15,856 nucleotides of DNA from Firmicutes bacterium UBA993 (GCA_002292015.1 DBBD01000147.1:1-15856), one strand, 5' to 3'. Positions 1 to 7,152 are shown, counted from the first letter of the stretch. Numbers and translations are program-made. Notes: generated by a model from the letters alone, not told the origin.

Positions 1-186
1 TTAAGAGATTGTCAACGCATCCTTAGGGCAGATGGAGACACAGAGACCACACCCTTTACAGCGGTTGTCGTCCGCAGAAATCTTTTTATCTTCAGTATAA
101 CTCAGAACGTTTGGGTCCGGACATGCAAATATACAGATCTTACAGCCGGTACATTTTTCTTCATCAATTCTCACTTTCACATACAT
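1..186 (-). CDS. 2-oxoacid:ferredoxin oxidoreductase delta subunit, 2x[4Fe-4S] ferredoxin
   Basis: This 61-residue protein is the electron-transfer (delta) subunit of the oxidoreductase encoded just upstream. It carries electrons from the thiamine active site towards external ferredoxin. Two complete CxxCxxCxxxC motifs are visible: C12, C15, C18, C22 and C43, C46, C49, C53. Each should contribute to one [4Fe-4S] cluster, as in bacterial 8Fe ferredoxins and PorD/KorD. The ORF is complete, with its TAA stop at the very edge of the window (bases 1-3). The start follows the gamma subunit by 24 bases, with a purine-rich AAGGAGG ribosome site in the gap. It is the only junction in this operon that does not overlap. 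On its own it could be a generic ferredoxin; the operon position makes the delta subunit the better call. Confidence 0.9.
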   Translation of the reverse strand: MYVKVRIDEEKCTGCKICIFACPDPNVLSYTEDKKISADDNRCKGCGLCVSICPKDALTIS

Positions 187-210
187 AAAAGCTCTGCCTC
201 CTTTACCAAA

Positions 211-876
211 CTATAATTTATATTCAGTAACAAATTTTCTCGATTGGGCGGCCACTTCCATGTTCTTTTCAATCAGCTGAGCAACTTTAGTGTATTTTCC
301 TTTTAGGGCATCATCAAGAGCGGCAGTTGTTCCCGATGCAACAAATTGCCCTCCGCCAAAACGTTCTGCCAGTGACTCCTTTAAGGACTCGAGAGAAACT
401 ATATTGGTTACGCCCAGGAGTCCGCCAAGCATTGACACATTAGTAGATAAATCAGTACCGCCTATATCTATCGCCAGTTGGGTAGCTGGTATATAAAACA
501 GCCTGGCGTTTAACCCGGCTAGCTTTGCCAAGTCGTCCTTTTGCAGCGTTAAGGGCTCGTCTGAATTGATGATAATGATCCCTTCTTTCTGCAGGCCATC
601 AAAAAAGGGCATCGTATAGCATTTCCCTAACGTAATAACATGAGGATGGAAAATCATGATGATATCAGGATATAGTATCTCACCGCGCTCATGAATTGTT
701 TCGTCGGAGATCCGAACATAACTCTCTGCAGGAGCCAGCCTCTTTTCGGCACCAAAAAAGGGGTTCACAGTACTGTCCTTTCCTTCCTTCGTCGCTGCAG
801 ATCCTAAAATATGAGCCGCTGTGACTACTCCTTGCCCTCCCAATCCCGACATTCTAATACTGATTTTCTTATTCAT
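211..876 (-). CDS. 2-oxoacid:ferredoxin oxidoreductase gamma subunit
   Basis: This 221-residue protein matches the pyruvate/ketoisovalerate oxidoreductase catalytic-domain (gamma) family. It carries the N-terminal glycine-rich GLGGQG at residues 11-16 and the family's conserved NVSMLGGLLG stretch around residue 147. In four-subunit enzymes the gamma chain packs against alpha and beta and contributes to CoA and domain architecture. Length is normal for the separate subunit (about 180-220). Its ATG overlaps the TGA of the beta gene by four bases (ATGA at 873-876), indicating translational coupling and stoichiometric synthesis. Which 2-oxoacid is used (pyruvate, 2-oxoglutarate or branched-chain) cannot be told from this subunit. 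Confidence 0.9.
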   Translation of the reverse strand: MNKKISIRMSGLGGQGVVTAAHILGSAATKEGKDSTVNPFFGAEKRLAPAESYVRISDETIHERGEILYPDIIMIFHPHVITLGKCYTMPFFDGLQKEGIIIINSDEPLTLQKDDLAKLAGLNARLFYIPATQLAIDIGGTDLSTNVSMLGGLLGVTNIVSLESLKESLAERFGGGQFVASGTTAALDDALKGKYTKVAQLIEKNMEVAAQSRKFVTEYKL

Positions 877-1730
877 TTTTTGCCCTCCTCAAGACGTGCG
901 AAAAGTTCCTGCGCCTCAGCTGAGATGAACTCAGTGGTTTCATAAGTTCCTTCCTTTACCCGCATTTTGATTTTTTCTATCGTCTCATTTGGTTTAAATT
1001 TGTAGTTGGTTGGACAAGGTGTAAATACCTGAATATAGGTCGGCCCCAATTCTCTGGCTGCCAAAACACCTCTAACGATCGCTTTCTCCAATTTCTTAGG
1101 CTTCGCCGGGTTTACCGCTGCCACGTATACACACCCTGATGCCCTGGCCAATTCAGGAAGTGATACCTTTGGGAATGTCTTTCCTTTCGGTGCCATGTGG
1201 AGAACTGCTCCTTCCTGCGACATCCCGCTTTCCTGCCCGCCCGTATTGGCATAAGCTTCATTATCCAGCATTATCGTAGTAATTCTTTCCTGCCTGAACC
1301 AAGATTGCATTACCATATCAAGCCCGATATCAACTGTTGCACCATCTCCCGCTATAACAACAACATCTTTAATTTTATCCGGAAACCTTAATGTTAAAGC
1401 CCTCTTCACACCTGATGCAATAGCGTTCTGATTCCCGAAAAGTGAATGAATGTTTTGTACGGCAACCTGTGGGAAAGCTATTGCACTGCATCCTGTGGAA
1501 CCAACAATAATCGTATCCTCAGGGTTTGGCAAAGAAGCCAGTATCAGTCGTAATGAAAGTGCCAATCCGCATCCAGCACAGAGTGGGTGTTCCTCCGATA
1601 ACTCCTTAAAGGCTCCCAGATCGGAGACTCCGACTTTTTTTTCAAAGGGGCCGTTTTCTACCAGTTCCCGGTACTCCGCCGGCATAACATCGTAAAAGCT
1701 GGGAGATATTTGAAATATGTTCTTTTTCAT
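873..1730 (-). CDS. 2-oxoacid:ferredoxin oxidoreductase beta subunit (TPP-binding)
   Basis: This 285-residue thiamine-diphosphate-binding subunit performs oxidative decarboxylation of a 2-oxoacid to acyl-CoA, CO2 and reduced ferredoxin. The TPP/Mg motif begins with GDG at residues 128-130 and continues through N157 and the NTGGQ at 162-166. Four cysteines, C51 and C54 (CAGC), C81 (TGC) and C239 (TPCP), sit where the family places ligands of the proximal [4Fe-4S] cluster. The segment HMAPKGK near residue 178 is also typical of PorB-type chains. Length is that of a separate PorB/KorB/VorB subunit. Both ends overlap neighbours by an ATGA. Pyruvate is a reasonable default substrate because of overall PorB resemblance, but VOR or indolepyruvate-type specificity is not excluded. 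Confidence 0.92.
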   Translation of the reverse strand: MKKNIFQISPSFYDVMPAEYRELVENGPFEKKVGVSDLGAFKELSEEHPLCAGCGLALSLRLILASLPNPEDTIIVGSTGCSAIAFPQVAVQNIHSLFGNQNAIASGVKRALTLRFPDKIKDVVVIAGDGATVDIGLDMVMQSWFRQERITTIMLDNEAYANTGGQESGMSQEGAVLHMAPKGKTFPKVSLPELARASGCVYVAAVNPAKPKKLEKAIVRGVLAARELGPTYIQVFTPCPTNYKFKPNETIEKIKMRVKEGTYETTEFISAEAQELFARLEEGKK

Positions 1731-2866
1731 ACCGAAGTTCTCCTTATCTCATCCAATATCATGCCGGGAGGCATCGTCATTCCCCCAAAAACATGTGGTC
1801 CAACCACGATCTTTGTTGTATCCTCTGCTACCGATTTTATCTCGCGTGCTAACCAGCCCACACGGTTAAATTCAGGGACAATTACCACTTTCGCCCGTTT
1901 GACAAGTTCCCTAATCTCCTGTGCCGGGAAAGGCCTAATGCTTTTGATTTTAACAAGGCCAACATTAAATCCTTCACTACGGGCGTAGGCCATCGCTTCT
2001 CTGCTCTGTGAAACGGCAGTACCGGATCCAATCAGGAGGATGTCGGCATCAGGGTATTCTGTTTCAATCAATTCGCCGATGTATTGCTTAATGTATTTGC
2101 GCGCACGTTCCGCTGCTGCCATGACTTCCTGCTGCCAGGAAGCATGTGCCGCATAACTAACATAGTTACTCTTCATTACGAATGGATCCCTCATTTGCCG
2201 GAAAGGCACATTTTCCATATCCATTACCGGCACCGGCGAACTATACGGATCATAGGGCGGCAACTTCATATCAGCGGGCGCAATTTTAACCTTGTCTCTG
2301 GTATGCGTTACAAAGAATCCATCAGTAAAGACTCCGACCGGGATATGTACTTCAGTTTGTTCCGCAATTATAAATGCGCGCAGAATCATATCGTAAAGGT
2401 CCTGGGCCGTTTCGGCATGAAGCATGATGATACCAGTATCCAGCATATAGGCCATTTCAATCGTATCTGGTTGAATGGTCAGCGGGGAGTTGACTCCCCT
2501 GGTCATAAATGCGCACACGATTGGTAACCTGGCACCTGCCCAAGTAGGGAAGGCTTCAAAGGCTCTAAGGGTTCCGGGACCACCAGTCGCGGTGAAAACC
2601 CTTACCCCTGCCATGGCGGCACCAGCTACAGAAGACATCACCGCAAACTCGTTTTCACCGCGGAAATACTCTTTTATATACCCTTCGGCAAAAAGGTCTC
2701 CCACCAGGTGCATACTTTCAGACTGGGGAGTAATAGGGTAAGAAATTGCCATCTCAACATTGGCACGGCGAATTGCTTCCCTTATAGCCTCGCTCCCCGT
2801 TATAAATTGCGATTCTTTCTTTGCCTCAAAAAGCTGCGCCGGCTCAACCGCTCTCTGTTCAATCAT
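1727..2866 (-). CDS. 2-oxoacid:ferredoxin oxidoreductase alpha subunit
   Basis: This 379-residue protein is the pyrimidine-binding/transketolase-like alpha chain. It shows the YPITPQSE motif near residue 41, which contacts TPP and substrate in PFOR. It also has the conserved ENEFA and GGPGT segments of domain I, a VFTDGFFVTHT stretch, and a C-terminal domain II ending in a PPGMI motif. An open frame continues upstream to 3061, but that extension lies inside the preceding gene. The ATG at 2864-2866 is preferred because it gives a family-length protein and forms an ATGA overlap with the preceding stop, with GGGGGTCGGGA-like purines before it. It is coupled in the same way to the beta gene downstream. 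Confidence 0.92.
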   Translation of the reverse strand: MIEQRAVEPAQLFEAKKESQFITGSEAIREAIRRANVEMAISYPITPQSESMHLVGDLFAEGYIKEYFRGENEFAVMSSVAGAAMAGVRVFTATGGPGTLRAFEAFPTWAGARLPIVCAFMTRGVNSPLTIQPDTIEMAYMLDTGIIMLHAETAQDLYDMILRAFIIAEQTEVHIPVGVFTDGFFVTHTRDKVKIAPADMKLPPYDPYSSPVPVMDMENVPFRQMRDPFVMKSNYVSYAAHASWQQEVMAAAERARKYIKQYIGELIETEYPDADILLIGSGTAVSQSREAMAYARSEGFNVGLVKIKSIRPFPAQEIRELVKRAKVVIVPEFNRVGWLAREIKSVAEDTTKIVVGPHVFGGMTMPPGMILDEIRRTSV

Positions 2867-3444
2867 TTCCCGACCCCCTTTTTTTCCATGATTATCTGGG
2901 TCATTCTTTTGAGGTCTTCTACCCTGACATCCCTCAGCGATATCATTGCATCCTCGTGGCCCGCTTCGCCGCATAAAGCGATCGTATAACATTCGGTGCC
3001 GCCCCTGATTATTTTTAAAGCCATGTTGGCGTAGTGACAATGAACGCCAATAAAAACACAAACATCGATCTTGTTGTGCCAGATAGTCAAATTCGGGTGG
3101 TTCGGATTTATTTCAATTGCCGGGTTAATCATTGGATATTTCGGTCGGTAGTCAGGCATAGGGATTATCTTTGCCTCTGCCGCCTCCGCCATCTCCTTTA
3201 TAGCTTTAGCCTTTTCGACAACACCGTCTTTCCATGCCCAAAGAACCAAGGGTCCCGGAAAGAAAAACGGATTTTTGGCAGACAAAAGCTTATCAGCAAT
3301 CAGCTCCATCGCATCCTCTTTTGGAACAATGCACCCCTCGACCAGTGCGGAGCCTTTCTCCGGCAAAACTACTCCCATAGATGCTGCTGCTGGAGGCAAA
3401 TAACCTTCCGGGCCTCTCAGAACCCGGTATTCAGTTGAAAGCAT
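2863..3444 (-). CDS. CdhB-like protein (CO dehydrogenase/acetyl-CoA synthase epsilon subunit family)
   Basis: This 193-residue protein resembles the epsilon subunit of archaeal acetyl-CoA decarbonylase/synthase (CdhB, CO_dh family). Features recognised are the helix plus strand around residues 45-68 leading into an FFFPGP turn, an alternating alpha/beta core, the strand DVCVFIGVHCHYAN near residues 127-140, and the tail pattern DAMISLRDVRVEDLKRM. These match the DHS-like nucleotide-binding fold of CdhB. An extra N-terminal 40 residues and five cysteines (C38, C129, C136, C152, C158) are noticeable. In methanogens the epsilon chain binds the CODH alpha subunit; no CODH or ACS catalytic subunit is visible here. 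It is the first gene of the oxidoreductase operon and is translationally coupled to alpha, so a role as accessory or flavin/electron-transfer subunit of that enzyme is inferred. The start at 3444 has AAAGGATGAG upstream. Confidence 0.6.
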   Translation of the reverse strand: MLSTEYRVLRGPEGYLPPAAASMGVVLPEKGSALVEGCIVPKEDAMELIADKLLSAKNPFFFPGPLVLWAWKDGVVEKAKAIKEMAEAAEAKIIPMPDYRPKYPMINPAIEINPNHPNLTIWHNKIDVCVFIGVHCHYANMALKIIRGGTECYTIALCGEAGHEDAMISLRDVRVEDLKRMTQIIMEKKGVGK

Positions 3445-3486
3445 TTATCTCATCCTTTCTGATTTTTAAGAGCATTCCTTATCAAT

Positions 3487-3530
3487 AAAAATGCCCGACA
3501 TCAAAAGCCATCAACCCTTTAATGTCGGAC
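3487..3530 (-). terminator. Intrinsic terminator-like hairpin inside the operon leader (possible attenuator)
   Basis: Read on the minus strand, bases 3530-3522 (GTCCGACAT) pair with 3501-3493 (ATGTCGGGC) as a 9-bp stem with one G-U pair. AAAG/CTTT extends it inside, and a run of five T (3491-3487) follows. It lies only about 42 bases before the CdhB-like start codon, leaving little room for a separate promoter. Transcripts from the upstream promoter must therefore read through it to express the operon. It could be a regulated attenuator or the end of a separate small RNA. Confidence 0.65.
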
Positions 3531-3689
3531 TCGCAGTTAACCGTTTCGGTTACCTTTCAAAGGCCTTTCCTGTTACACTTTTTTGTTCAACATCGTTGTC
3601 CATCATAAAGGCGAAAGTTCTTTCACCTGTTTTCGTGCTCTCAGCGGTGCGCAAACTTACGACCTTGCGAGATATTATTTGGTTAACAA

Positions 3690-3845
3690 CTACTTCCTGT
3701 TAAGGGTTTCATGTTCGACTAATGGTATGAGCAACTTTTCAACCAGCGCCATCCCTTCCAGATTCGTTGAGAACAGATGTTCAGCCTGAGAAAGTATCCG
3801 CCGGAGGATACGGATGCCCATATCACGGATTATGAACGTTTCCAT
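3690..3845 (-). CDS. Possible 51-residue leader ORF, unknown function
   Basis: An ATG at 3845 opens 51 sense codons ending in TAG, preceded by GGGTGAGG about 9 bases upstream. The peptide begins METFIIRDMGIRILRR, is mixed hydrophobic/charged and has no cysteine or clear membrane segment. Codon choice looks ordinary rather than random. After the stop, a second protein-like frame is open from a TAA near 3699 to a TAA at 3550. It has a possible TTG start at 3654 behind AAGG and contains MMDNDVEQ. The two together could be the halves of one frameshifted gene of about 100 codons. Alternatively both are chance openings in a structured RNA, because the start region lies within the domain 1 stem. I do not recognise either peptide. 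Confidence 0.3.
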   Translation of the reverse strand: METFIIRDMGIRILRRILSQAEHLFSTNLEGMALVEKLLIPLVEHETLNRK

Positions 3846-3971
3846 ACCGGCGAATCCTCACCCTTTACAGGCTTTTCTCACTGAATCAATATATTCGTGA
3901 TTTCATCTTCGTTTTATCCTAAAGGCTAACCACAAATCCGCCTCTTGTATGCAAAATGCCAACCGAGGGTA

Positions 3972-4000
3972 ATTATACTTTGTGCGGTTAGATGTGTCAA
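3972..4000 (-). promoter_or_regulatory. Consensus sigma-A promoter of the oxidoreductase operon
   Basis: On the minus strand a perfect -35 TTGACA (4000-3995) and a perfect -10 TATAAT (3977-3972) are separated by exactly 17 bases. Transcription should begin near 3965 and enter the long leader. Such a full-consensus promoter implies high basal initiation, so control would have to act by repression or by the downstream terminator. Confidence 0.85.
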
Positions 4001-4010
4001 CGGGCGGGTG

Positions 4011-4032
4011 GCGGCTCACGTGTGCGGCTCAC
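4011..4032. repeat. Two 9-bp direct repeats upstream of the operon promoter
   Basis: GCGGCTCAC occurs at 4011-4019 and 4024-4032 (GTGAGCCGC on the transcribed strand), 13 bases apart start to start, with a CACGTG palindrome spanning the junction. The nearer copy ends 10 bases upstream of the -35 box, a position suited to an activator. The regulator is unknown. Confidence 0.4.
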
Positions 4033-4251
4033 TCGTTTTCTAATTAGTTTCCGCAAAGAAAATGTTCTACGAAGTACGTTACGGATTCTAGTTTTGAGGG
4101 TGACTCGTTAGAATTTCCATTTGGGAACCGGCAAGTTCGGCCATTAAGAGCCGGCCGCTGAAATTGTGCATGCCGGCCACAGGAATTGTTCATTCCTTCC
4201 GTCCACTGTGAATTTATAACCAACATTATCAACAGCCCGGCCTAGTTTTGT
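4033..4251. other. Intergenic stretch without a supportable gene
   Basis: This lies between the operon upstream region and the selO stop. It contains two GCCGGCC words about 20 bases apart (near 4151 and 4171) that could pair. A short minus-strand open frame (4044-4232) has no convincing ribosome site and no recognisable product. No T-tract terminator for selO was seen. Confidence 0.5.
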
Positions 4252-5718
4252 TTACGTGCCACAGAAGGTGCGGTAAGGCATCCCGGACGGAGCAGCAAAG
4301 GCGTACTGCTGGGGGGTCATACTGTAAGGGTTGTGGAGTACAGCCAAAAGGCGGGCCATAACGCTTAGATCGCCTTGACAGGCTACGTCTAAAGCCTCTT
4401 CCACGCGGTGGTTACGGGGGATTAACGCTGGGTTGGTTTTCCGCATCAGTCGTTCCGCTGCTGCCCTACCACCGGTTTGTCGCTGCTGCCGGTGCTCCCA
4501 GCGTGCGCGCCACTCCGCAAAGCCTGTAGCCTCAGCCAGTGTGCAACTGTCAAAATTGCCCGAGGTAAGAGCAAGGAAAGAATTGGTGAAATCGGCCGCT
4601 GAACTATGCAACAGGTCCAGCAGCTGCGCAACGAGTGCCGCATCGCCGGCTTCCTCGTTGCCTAGTCCTAACTTGGCCCGCATAGCTGAAAGCGACTGCC
4701 GGTGAAACATATCAGCACCACGCGACACCTCTGCTTGTGCTATATCTACAGCTTGTTTGCTGTCATGGTGAAGCAACGGCAGCAAAGCTTCGGCAAACCG
4801 CGCCAAGTTCCAAAGCGCAATGCTCGGCTGATTGCCGTATGCGTAGCGACCATGTTGGTCGATGGAAGAAAACACTGTATTCGGGTCATAAGCATCCATA
4901 AATGCGCACGGACCATAGTCAATCGTCTCACCACTTATCGTGGTGTTATCGGTGTTCATCACGCCGTGTATAAAGCCTACTGCTTGCCACTGCGCGATCA
5001 GTGCCGCTTGGCGGTCGATAACCGCACGAAGCAAGAGCAGGTAGGGATGTTCACTGCCAACGATTTGAGGATAGTGCCTGCGCAATGCGTAGTCGGCCAG
5101 CAGCACCAGGTCAGATCTGTTACCATACTGTGCCGCAAACTGAAAAGTGCCCACACGCAAGTGGCTCTCCGCGACTCGCGTCAAAACAGCCCCTGTGAGC
5201 GCAGTCTCTCGCCACACTTGCTCGCCGGTCTTCACTACCGCCAGGCTGCGCGTAGTAGGTATCCCGAGAGCGTGCATCGCCTCGCTGATGATATACTCAC
5301 GCAACATAGGTGCGAGCGCCGCTCGGCCATCGCCCAAACGCGAATAAGGCGTCGGACCTGCGCCTTTAAGCTGAATGTCAACGCGCTTTCCTGCGGGAGA
5401 TATCTGCTCACCTAAGAGAATGGCCCGGCCGTCGCCAAGCATTGTAAAGTGACCGTACTGGTGCCCGGCATAGGCTTGTGCAATTGGTTTGGCTCCTGCA
5501 GGAAGTTTGTTGCCGGACAGCTCGGCCGCGCCCTCCTGGCTGTGCAGTGCATCAACGTCCAACCCGAGTTGCAGGCCTAAGGGATCATTAATAATTATAT
5601 GCTCCGGCGAGCGTACCGGGGCAGGGAATTGATGCGAAAAAAACAGTTGCGGAAGCTCCGCATAGCTGTGTTCCAACTTCCAGCCTGTCATCCTGAGCTC
5701 TTGCCCCCCGATATCCAT
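4252..5718 (-). CDS. selO: SelO/YdiU protein adenylyltransferase (protein AMPylase)
   Basis: This 488-residue pseudokinase-fold enzyme of the SelO (YdiU/UPF0061) family transfers AMP from ATP to Ser/Thr/Tyr hydroxyls, in E. coli on redox-related proteins. The diagnostic segments are all present: QAYAGHQYGHF (81-91), the lysine of QLKGAG (K118), the R-E pair near 140, and HGVMNTDN with catalytic-base candidate D257 and metal ligand N258, then D267 in DYGPC. These sit at a constant +5 offset from the Pseudomonas residues K113, D252, N253 and D262 as I recall them. The C-terminus ends TFCGT with ordinary cysteine, not selenocysteine. Full family length. The ATG at 5718 has a poor ribosome site, and an internal ATG at 5691 (MTGWKLEHSY) is an alternative start that fits homologue N-termini. 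It is monocistronic and divergent from the aldolase gene. SelO is patchy in clostridia, so acquisition by transfer is possible. Confidence 0.95.
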   Translation of the reverse strand: MDIGGQELRMTGWKLEHSYAELPQLFFSHQFPAPVRSPEHIIINDPLGLQLGLDVDALHSQEGAAELSGNKLPAGAKPIAQAYAGHQYGHFTMLGDGRAILLGEQISPAGKRVDIQLKGAGPTPYSRLGDGRAALAPMLREYIISEAMHALGIPTTRSLAVVKTGEQVWRETALTGAVLTRVAESHLRVGTFQFAAQYGNRSDLVLLADYALRRHYPQIVGSEHPYLLLLRAVIDRQAALIAQWQAVGFIHGVMNTDNTTISGETIDYGPCAFMDAYDPNTVFSSIDQHGRYAYGNQPSIALWNLARFAEALLPLLHHDSKQAVDIAQAEVSRGADMFHRQSLSAMRAKLGLGNEEAGDAALVAQLLDLLHSSAADFTNSFLALTSGNFDSCTLAEATGFAEWRARWEHRQQRQTGGRAAAERLMRKTNPALIPRNHRVEEALDVACQGDLSVMARLLAVLHNPYSMTPQQYAFAAPSGMPYRTFCGT

Positions 5719-5785
5719 GTTGTCACTGTGGAGTTACTACAGAAAACCTAAACTACTTAAAACAGATAAAATGGAAGACTGCTCC

Positions 5786-5802
5786 CATTTGTGTTGCAAA
5801 TG
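5786..5802. promoter_or_regulatory. Perfect inverted repeat in the selO-fba divergent region
   Basis: CATTTG and CAAATG flank a 5-base loop in the 150-base region between the two divergent genes. A TATACT sequence (5806-5811) directly follows on the plus strand and could be a -10 box, although no good -35 is seen. Position makes it a possible operator; chance is not excluded. Confidence 0.25.
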
Positions 5803-5868
5803 AATTATACTATATCAGCAGGGTTTGATGTTCACAAAGAGCCAGTTACCATTTTGAGGAGGTTCGAT

Positions 5869-7152
5869 ATGAAGAGTTACTCCACTGATTATGAAAAAGC
5901 GCTTGCCGTTGGTCGCCCGCCCAACGTTACCAAGTTGTTCCCCAATTCAAAAGCGCTGATTGTCAGCGGCAAGTATATAGACCAAGCCCTTTTAGCCAAG
6001 GGAAAGGCGATGACCATTGCCACCAATGGCCGCAGTACCACGATAATCCGCGGCACCCTGCTGGCTGCCCAGAGGGCTAATGCAGCCGTAATCATCGAGA
6101 TTGCCAAGAGCGAAGGCGGGGCCGCCGCCTACTGTGCCGTCAACCTCTGGAATATTGCCGGCTATGTGGACCAGATGTGCAACGAGCTGGGCATTACCAT
6201 GCCGGTTGCCGTGCACGCCGATCATTACGGGATTAAAAGCGAGAAGGATATGCTCATTGGCGAAGTGGAGATCCCCAGCCTTTTTGATGCCGGCATCACT
6301 TCTATCGCCATCGATGCCTCACACCTGCCCGATGACCAGAACCTGCTAGCCAACATCAGGATGAACCGCTTTGTGCCCCCCTGGGCCGGCCTTGAAACAG
6401 AGGTCGGTGAAATCAAAGGTTCCCAAGGGCTTTCAACCCCTGATGAGGCCCGCTTCCTGATCCAGGGTCTTAATGCCAATGACATTTTCCCCGACTGGAT
6501 CGCCTTAAACAACGGCACCACCCACGGCATCGAAGAGAGCGATGCCGGTATCCAGGTCGACCTGACTGCCTCGGTTCACCAGGCGATTGAAAAATACAGG
6601 GTTTCCGGGGCCCAGCACGGTACTTCGGGTAATAGTTCAGAGCGACTGCGCGCGATTGCATTAAATACCAACACCACCAAGGCCAATGTAGCCACCGCCT
6701 TGCAGATGATCTCCTGGGGCGTGCAGGTTAACGATTATGGCAACGCCATTCTGGACAGCGATGGTAACTTTATTAAAATTGAAGGGGCCGGCGTTACGGA
6801 AGAACTATGGGCCGAGATGGTAACCTATGCCGATGCGAGACAGTTGAAAAAGGGTGACTATAAGAAGCTGAACCTGCCCTTCGAAAATAAAATATTGGGG
6901 CAGGCAAAGGAAGTCCGCGACCGGATGACCAAAGGCGTGGAAGATTTTGTCTACGACCTGCTCACCAACGTTTTCAACGCTAGCGGTACCGCTCCGCTGG
7001 CCATTGAAGCAATCCTCGATAATGGCTCGTTTGATGCCGGGCCCAAGATCAGGCGTATTGAAGATCCAGCCGAGTGGACTCCTGAAAAAATAGTCCAAAA
7101 AGCAAAAGCCCTTGATTCAGACAAGGGCCCTTCCGGAAATTTTGACGATTAG
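5869..7152 (+). CDS. fba: Class II fructose-bisphosphate aldolase
   Basis: This 427-residue zinc-dependent aldolase of the long class II type interconverts fructose 1,6-bisphosphate with DHAP and glyceraldehyde 3-phosphate in glycolysis and gluconeogenesis. Visible motifs are HADHYG (H116, D118, H119; catalytic Asp and zinc His), DASHLPDDQNL (149-159), ETEVGEI (176-182), NNGTTHG (H219) and AQHGTSGN (H250). Together they supply the three zinc histidines and the phosphate-binding loops. The frame is open from 5791, but the ATG at 5869 is chosen because GAGGAGG (5856-5862) lies 6 bases before it and the peptide upstream has no family resemblance. It stands alone on the plus strand between minus-strand units. 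Tagatose-bisphosphate or another ketose-bisphosphate specificity is possible, though a housekeeping role is likelier. Confidence 0.9.
   Translation: MKSYSTDYEKALAVGRPPNVTKLFPNSKALIVSGKYIDQALLAKGKAMTIATNGRSTTIIRGTLLAAQRANAAVIIEIAKSEGGAAAYCAVNLWNIAGYVDQMCNELGITMPVAVHADHYGIKSEKDMLIGEVEIPSLFDAGITSIAIDASHLPDDQNLLANIRMNRFVPPWAGLETEVGEIKGSQGLSTPDEARFLIQGLNANDIFPDWIALNNGTTHGIEESDAGIQVDLTASVHQAIEKYRVSGAQHGTSGNSSERLRAIALNTNTTKANVATALQMISWGVQVNDYGNAILDSDGNFIKIEGAGVTEELWAEMVTYADARQLKKGDYKKLNLPFENKILGQAKEVRDRMTKGVEDFVYDLLTNVFNASGTAPLAIEAILDNGSFDAGPKIRRIEDPAEWTPEKIVQKAKALDSDKGPSGNFDD

Larger units (their letters stand above)
3487..3965 (-). ncRNA. Long structured 5' leader RNA of the oxidoreductase operon, unidentified class
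   Basis: The leader runs about 475 bases from the expected start point just after the -10 box to the terminator. Two domains with long-range complementarity can be drawn by eye. Domain 1 (3783-3873) is closed by AGCCTG (3873-3868) with CAGGCT (3788-3783). Inside are AAAG/CTTT and a 9-bp stem, ATTCGCCGG (3855-3847) with CCGGCGGAT (3804-3796). That stem encloses two 6-bp hairpins, one being UAUGGAAACGUUCAUA. Domain 2 is closed by GTTAACC (3687-3681) with GGTTAAC (3542-3536) and contains the hairpin GGTGAAAGAACTTTCGCC. Closing arm 3542-3536 can alternatively pair with the nearby GGTAACC, giving a mutually exclusive fold. I do not recognise B12, TPP, SAM, lysine, glycine, T-box, tmRNA, RNase P or SRP signatures. 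Folding was by eye, without energies or covariation. Confidence 0.45.

Noticed and set aside
2867..3061. Upstream extension of the alpha subunit frame
   Set aside because: It would overlap the CdhB-like gene by about 200 bases and has no family resemblance. The ATG at 2866 gives normal length and an ATGA junction.
3493..3530. Resemblance of the leader end (GGGTTGATGGCTTTTGATG) to the fluoride riboswitch GGGCTGATG segment
   Set aside because: The remaining conserved parts of that riboswitch and its pseudoknot are absent; the similarity is a short word inside a terminator.
3491..3789. Two plus-strand open frames in the operon leader
   Set aside because: Neither has a ribosome site nor recognisable content, and both run through the terminator and hairpin sequences of the minus-strand leader.
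4044..4232. Minus-strand 62-codon frame and possible insertion-sequence remnant
   Set aside because: No terminal repeats, no transposase motif and no ribosome site; only a vague similarity of GGCCGGC-rich text to insertion-sequence flanks.
4702..5415. Plus-strand open frame of 237 codons antisense to selO
   Set aside because: It lies entirely opposite the catalytic core of selO, has no ribosome site and no recognisable protein; it is a by-product of the G+C-rich codon use of selO.
5791..5868. N-terminal extension of the aldolase from the ATG at 5791
   Set aside because: The extra 26 residues are unlike the family, and a strong GAGGAGG site stands directly before the ATG at 5869.
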